Source: Phytohabitans sp036906915 (GTDB taxonomy: Bacteria > Actinomycetota > Actinomycetes > Mycobacteriales > Micromonosporaceae). From it: a stretch of DNA of 10,011 nucleotides. The stretch lies in NCBI RefSeq assembly GCF_036906915.1, contig NZ_JBAKHX010000146.1, positions 1 to 10,011 of the forward strand, in the 5' to 3' direction. Below the pieces are notes generated by a model that was not told where the DNA came from, did not search any database, and saw nothing but the letters and a program-made list of their open reading frames with translations. The position numbers and the translations under genes are program-made. This document shows, piece by piece, positions 6,756 to 10,011 of this stretch; position 1 is the stretch's first letter, and each line of letters opens with the position of its first letter.

Positions 6756-7469
6756 ATGACCAGCATCAACGGCTCGGTAGCACTGGTCACCGGCGGCAGC
6801 CGAGGCATCGGCAAGGCACTGGTGGCCGAGCTCTTCGCCCGCGGCGCCACCAAGGTCTACGCCACCGCCCGCGACCCGCGCGCCGTCACCCACCCGGACG
6901 CGGTGCCGCTGGCCCTGGAGCTGACCGATCCCGAGGCCGCGGCGGCCGTGGCCCGCCAGGCGCCGGACGTGACGATCCTGATCAACAATGCCGGTGCCTC
7001 GTTCGGCTCGTCGTTCCTCGACACGCCGGTCGACGACATCCGCCGCGAGTTCGACATCAACTTCTACGGGCCGCTGCACATGACCCGCGCGTTCGCACCG
7101 ATCCTCGAGCGCAACGGCGGCGGCCACATCCTCACCATCCACTCGGCGCTCTCCTGGCTCTCGGTGCCCGGCGCTGATGCCTACGGCGCGTCCAAGGCGG
7201 CGCTGTGGTCGCAGACCAACGCGCTGCGCCTGACGCTGGCGTCCCGCGGCATCACCGTCACCGGGCTGCACGTGGGATACGTCGACACCGACATGACCGC
7301 CCAGGTCGACGCGCCCAAGACCTCCCCGCGCAGCGTCGCGGCCCAGGCGTTGGACGGCATCGAGGCGAACGCCCTCGAAGTCATCGCCGACGAGCTGACC
7401 CGCCAGGTCAAGGCCGGGCTCGCCGCCGACCCGGCGATCCTCTACCCCCAGGTCGCCGCCGGAAGGTAG
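6756..7469 (+). CDS. Short-chain dehydrogenase/reductase (SDR), first of two
   Basis: This is a classical cytoplasmic SDR oxidoreductase of 237 residues, using NAD(P)H to interconvert an alcohol and a carbonyl. The cofactor motif TGGSRGIG spans residues 12-19 and NNAG 77-80. The catalytic tetrad is N102, S130, Y143 and K147 (YGASK). The basic R39 after the second strand (ATAR) suggests NADP(H). The substrate loop GYVDTDM follows the active site. ATG 6756 is preceded by GAAGGGA, and the gene is the first after the operator-controlled promoter at 6690-6718, so it should be induced when the neighbouring TetR repressor releases DNA. The following SDR begins 92 bases downstream. The frame is intact. 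The substrate cannot be inferred; SDRs next to TetR regulators often handle small ketones, aldehydes or xenobiotics, but that is only context. Confidence 0.92.
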   Translation: MTSINGSVALVTGGSRGIGKALVAELFARGATKVYATARDPRAVTHPDAVPLALELTDPEAAAAVARQAPDVTILINNAGASFGSSFLDTPVDDIRREFDINFYGPLHMTRAFAPILERNGGGHILTIHSALSWLSVPGADAYGASKAALWSQTNALRLTLASRGITVTGLHVGYVDTDMTAQVDAPKTSPRSVAAQALDGIEANALEVIADELTRQVKAGLAADPAILYPQVAAGR

Positions 7470-7499
7470 CCGGCACGACTACCGCTCGTCCTCGTCCAG

Positions 7500-7516
7500 G
7501 GTGAAGTGTCTTCACC
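7500..7516. promoter_or_regulatory. Perfect palindrome between the two SDR genes, possible operator
   Basis: GGTGAAGTGTCTTCACC is a perfect 7-bp inverted repeat with a 3-base centre, located 46 bases before the second SDR start. The sequence differs from the AAAC/GTTT operators, so a different regulator would be involved. There is no T-run and the loop is only three bases, so an operator fits better than a terminator. No convincing -10 was found nearby. Confidence 0.45.
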
Positions 7517-7561
7517 AAGCTGACAAAACTCGCAATTGTCTCACCTCCAAAGGGGATCATC

Positions 7562-8377
7562 ATGGGGTCAAACAAGCCGATCGCGCTCGTCACGGGTGCG
7601 TCCGCGGGTATCGGGAAGGCGGTCGCTCTCGGGCTGGTGAAGGCGGGCTACGAGGTGATCGGCACCGGCCGCCGCACCTCGCACCTCACCCACCGCCCCG
7701 GCATGACATTCCTCGACCTGGACGTAACCAGCGACGAGTCGGTCACCGCCGCGGTCGCCCAGGTGATCGACCGGTACGGCCGGATCGATCTGCTGGTCAA
7801 CAACGCCGGTGTGGCCTCGGCGGGAGCCGCGGAGGAAAGCTCCGTCGCGCAGGTTCAGGCGCTGTTCGACATCAACGTCTTCGGCGTCATCCGGATGACC
7901 AACGCTGTCCTGCCGCACATGCGCGCCCAGCGACGCGGCCGGATCGTCAACATCTCCTCCGTGGTCGGGTTCATCCCGGCGCCGTTCATGGCGCCCTACG
8001 CCGCCTCCAAGCACGCGATCGAGGGCTACTCCGAATCGATCGACCACGAGGTCCGTGAGTACGGCGTCCGGGTCCTGCTCGTCGAGCCAGGCTGGACCAA
8101 CACCGGAATCGAGTCCAACAGCGTGCGTGCCGACAGCCCGATGGAGATCTACGCCAAGCAGCGTGCCATCGCCAACAAGCTGATCGTCGAGGCGGTCAAG
8201 GCCGGCGACGACCCGGCCGCCGTCGCCCAGGCGGTCGTCGCGGCGGCGACCGACACCAAGCCGAAGCTGCGCTACCCCGCCGGCTCGCGCGCGGGAATGG
8301 TCAGCACCATGCGGCGCGTGGTTCCCTCGCGGGCCTTCGACCGGCAGATCCGCAAGATGAACCAGCTGGCCGGCTGA
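7562..8377 (+). CDS. SDR-family oxidoreductase, second of two
   Basis: This 271-residue protein is a classical SDR with a longer C-terminal substrate region than its neighbour. TGASAGIG lies at residues 11-18, NNAG at 80-83, and the catalytic N105, S133, Y146 and K150 in PYAASK. TGRR (R37/R38) after the second strand suggests NADP(H). EPGWTNTGIES follows the active site, and the C-terminal tail has RYPAGSRAG, a pattern common in the SDR group annotated as oxidoreductases related to 17-beta-hydroxysteroid dehydrogenase-like enzymes. ATG 7562 has AAAGGGG 7-13 bases upstream. It may be co-transcribed with the first SDR or expressed from its own palindrome-bearing region. The two SDRs are not close copies: beyond the family motifs their loops differ. 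The physiological substrate is unknown. Confidence 0.92.
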   Translation: MGSNKPIALVTGASAGIGKAVALGLVKAGYEVIGTGRRTSHLTHRPGMTFLDLDVTSDESVTAAVAQVIDRYGRIDLLVNNAGVASAGAAEESSVAQVQALFDINVFGVIRMTNAVLPHMRAQRRGRIVNISSVVGFIPAPFMAPYAASKHAIEGYSESIDHEVREYGVRVLLVEPGWTNTGIESNSVRADSPMEIYAKQRAIANKLIVEAVKAGDDPAAVAQAVVAAATDTKPKLRYPAGSRAGMVSTMRRVVPSRAFDRQIRKMNQLAG

Positions 8378-8601
8378 AACCCACCAGCAGGCCTAACCCC
8401 GGTGGACACCGGTCCAGATGGTCCGTTGACGCGGATTCGCCCGCTGCGACCCAGACCGCATGCCGTTGCCCCGCACCGCAAGGGAGTCACCCGGCATAGA
8501 CGCCGTGCACCCAGGCGTTCAACCCGCGCGCGTTGGCATGCACCGCCAATCGGCATCACCACGCCGGGTGAGTCTCCCGCATCCACTCTCAAGGAAGTGA
8601 C

Positions 8602-9609
8602 ATGTCTTCAACCAGGCTACGTACCCGCATCGCCCGGTCCGCCGCGCTGGCTTTCGCCACCATCTCGGTCGTCGGGGCCCTGACCACCGCTGCACCCGGC
8701 ATGGCAACCGCCCGAACCGACACCGCGGTCTCCATCCGTTACGCCACCCAGGCGCGCAGCGCCGGCAGCGCCGCCACGGCCCCCAACCTGGACATCATCG
8801 CCGCCAATGGCGTCAGCTACCGCTACCGCCGCTTCGGCAACCCCACCGCCACCAGCGTGCCCCTGGTCTTCCTGCAGCACTACCGCGGCACCCTCGACAA
8901 CTGGGACCCCCTGCTCATCGACACCATCGCTGCCAAACGCGAGGTCATCCTCGTCGACAACGTCGGTGTCGGCGGCTCCACCGGCACCACCCCCGGCACC
9001 CTCCAGCAGATGAGCCTGGACGCCATCGCCTTCATCGACGCCCTCAAACTGCCCCGCTACGACGTGCTCGGCTTCTCCCTCGGCGGCCAGGTCGCCCAGG
9101 AAGTCGCGCTGCGCCGCCCCTGGCAGGTCCGCCGCGTCGTGCTGGCCGGCACCGGCCCCCAGGGCGGCGTGGACCAGCGGGCCTCCGACCCCAAGATCCT
9201 GGCCAGCGTGCTGAGCGACAACCCCGGCCCCGCCGACCTGCTCTTCCTGTTCTTCAAGAACACCCCCACCAGCCAGACCAAGGGGGTCGAGTTCCTGCAA
9301 CGCCTCGGACAGCGCACCACCGACCCCGACGCCCCCGCCAGCCTCGCCAGCCGCGACGCCCAGCTCACCGCCATGTCCGAGTGGGGCATCCCCGACAAAT
9401 CCAAACTGGTGCGCCTGAACGCACTCTTCCAGCCCGTCCTGGTCGCCGACGGCGACAGCGACATCCTGATGCCCCCGGCAAACTCCCACCTGCTGGCCAA
9501 GCACCTCCCCAACGCCCACCTGAGCATCTACCCGAACGCCGGCCACGGCTTCCTCTTCCAATACCCGGTCAAGTTCGGCACCGAAGTGAACAACTTCCTC
9601 GACCGCTGA
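8602..9609 (+). CDS. Exported alpha/beta hydrolase
   Basis: This 335-residue protein is an alpha/beta-fold hydrolase with an N-terminal signal peptide. Arginines at 5-12 precede a hydrophobic core (about 14-31), with a plausible signal peptidase site after ATA (residue 37). There is no twin-arginine motif and no lipobox, so Sec export is expected. HYRGTLDNWDP (93-103) forms the oxyanion region. The nucleophile is S159 in GFSLGG, the acid D287 in GDSDILMP, and the histidine H315 in AGHGF. The reaction is ester or related bond hydrolysis; some relatives are called haloperoxidases. AAGGAAG lies just before ATG 8602. The 224-base gap after the second SDR contains only a TTGACG word (8426-8431) and no clear -10, so transcription may be shared or separate. 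Its codons favour C at wobble positions more than the SDR genes do, which could mean a different origin. Confidence 0.88.
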   Translation: MSSTRLRTRIARSAALAFATISVVGALTTAAPGMATARTDTAVSIRYATQARSAGSAATAPNLDIIAANGVSYRYRRFGNPTATSVPLVFLQHYRGTLDNWDPLLIDTIAAKREVILVDNVGVGGSTGTTPGTLQQMSLDAIAFIDALKLPRYDVLGFSLGGQVAQEVALRRPWQVRRVVLAGTGPQGGVDQRASDPKILASVLSDNPGPADLLFLFFKNTPTSQTKGVEFLQRLGQRTTDPDAPASLASRDAQLTAMSEWGIPDKSKLVRLNALFQPVLVADGDSDILMPPANSHLLAKHLPNAHLSIYPNAGHGFLFQYPVKFGTEVNNFLDR

Positions 9610-9667
9610 CAGCACCCCGCCGGGAACCACCGCCGACACACGCACCGTGACCGCGCGGACCAGCACC

Positions 9668-9707
9668 CTCCGGCCGCTCTGCCCCGATCGGCGGCGAGCG
9701 GCCGGAG
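9668..9707 (+). terminator. Hairpin terminator after the hydrolase gene
   Basis: CTCCGGCCGCT (9668-9678) pairs perfectly with AGCGGCCGGAG (9697-9707), giving an 11-bp stem with an 18-base GC-rich loop. It begins 59 bases after the hydrolase stop. No T-run follows, which is common among high-GC actinomycete terminators. Confidence 0.6.
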
Positions 9708-9728
9708 ACCCGGCAGAACAGCCGCAAG

Positions 9729-9804
9729 GCCGACCCGCTACCCGACGACCTCCGCGACGCCCTCGAAGCCATCACCCGACGTGCGCACTAATTTGAGCCA
9801 AGTC
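9729..9804 (+). pseudogene. IS1634 transposase 3' remnant with intact right inverted repeat (copy B)
   Basis: This short remnant encodes 20 residues (ADPLPDDLRDALEAITRRAH) and TAA at 9789-9791, matching the first copy's last 20 residues at 15 positions. It ends with the complete terminal repeat TGAGCCAAGTC (9794-9804), the exact inverse of the first copy's left end. The DNA is 63/71 identical to 4369-4439, so it comes from a related but separate element. Similarity stops abruptly at 9729, so the rest of the element was lost. It is in the same orientation as the first copy and bounds the TetR-SDR-hydrolase region on the right. Confidence 0.85.
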
Positions 9805-9900
9805 GGGTGGAGCGCGCCGTAGTCCATGTTCACGGGCTGCAGGCCCGACTAGTGACAAGAGCCCGGTTGGGCGGGGAGCAGGATGGGAGCATAACGGCGC

Positions 9901-9950
9901 CTTGAACGGTCTTGAACGGCGTCGAATTGCCCTCAACGGTCCTGAACTGC
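9901..9950. repeat. Degenerate tandem repeat with 10-bp period
   Basis: Five consecutive 10-base units read CTTGAACGGT, CTTGAACGGC, GTCGAATTGC, CCTCAACGGT and CCTGAACTGC. The first two differ at one base and the rest keep a C-T-(G/C)-A-A core. A 10-bp period places each unit on the same face of the helix. No gene is seen in 9805-10011; a small CGGGC/GCCCG hairpin lies at 9833-9847. The repeat could be a binding-site array upstream of a gene beyond the window, or a decayed repeat. Confidence 0.5.
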
Positions 9951-10011
9951 ACCCTGTACCGTTCGGAAATTCGGCCGCGGACGCTGACGTGCGGCTTTGT
10001 CCGCCGCGGGA

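Noticed and set aside
8617..9666. Minus-strand frame of 349 codons opposite the hydrolase
   Set aside because: It is a low-complexity Gly/Val/Glu-rich shadow opposite a hydrolase with a complete catalytic triad and signal peptide.
1..10011. CRISPR array or phage defence system
   Set aside because: No regularly spaced direct repeats with unique spacers were found, and no nuclease, helicase or toxin-antitoxin gene typical of defence systems.

Overview
The window is high-GC DNA with strong G/C preference at third codon positions, GTG as well as ATG starts, and gene families typical of Actinomycetota (IS1380, IS110 and IS1634 transposases, TetR regulators, short-chain dehydrogenases, LtrA). It looks like an accessory region of an actinomycete chromosome or large plasmid. 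The genus cannot be fixed from the sequence alone.

Left part (1-4439) is an insertion-sequence cluster. An intact-looking IS1380-family transposase lies on the minus strand (231-1613). It is followed by the 5' portion of an IS110-family element (transposase 1927-2793), which keeps all four DEDD residues and the SSG serine motif but is cut off where an IS1634-family element begins. The IS1634 transposase (2901-4431) is split by what looks like one extra G near 3863-3865. The stretch 4440-5159 has no convincing gene. It holds two outward-facing tRNA T-arm-like fragments, a 14-bp perfect hairpin resembling an intrinsic terminator and a second stem-loop, and may be the remains of a tRNA locus.

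Right part (5160-9609) is a small regulated cassette. A TetR-family repressor gene (minus strand) is divergent from a decayed ltrA gene (plus strand), which is followed by two classical SDR oxidoreductases and a signal-peptide-bearing alpha/beta hydrolase. The clearest signal in the window is a duplicated promoter-operator module. Two AAACnGATCnGTTT palindromes sit on the ltrA promoter and two close relatives sit on the first SDR promoter. At each promoter one palindrome lies between the -35 and -10 and the other lies over the predicted start. This suggests the adjacent TetR protein represses both promoters, and possibly its own gene. The ltrA frame has been destroyed by an internal deletion and several frameshifts, but its controlled promoter remains. 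The SDR and hydrolase genes look intact; their substrate cannot be read from the sequence.

A strong stem-loop ends the hydrolase gene. Just beyond it (9729-9804) is a remnant of a second IS1634-type element, 63/71 bases identical to the right end of the first copy and in the same orientation, so the cassette lies between two directly repeated IS1634 right ends. The last 200 bases contain a degenerate 10-bp periodic repeat and no recognisable gene.
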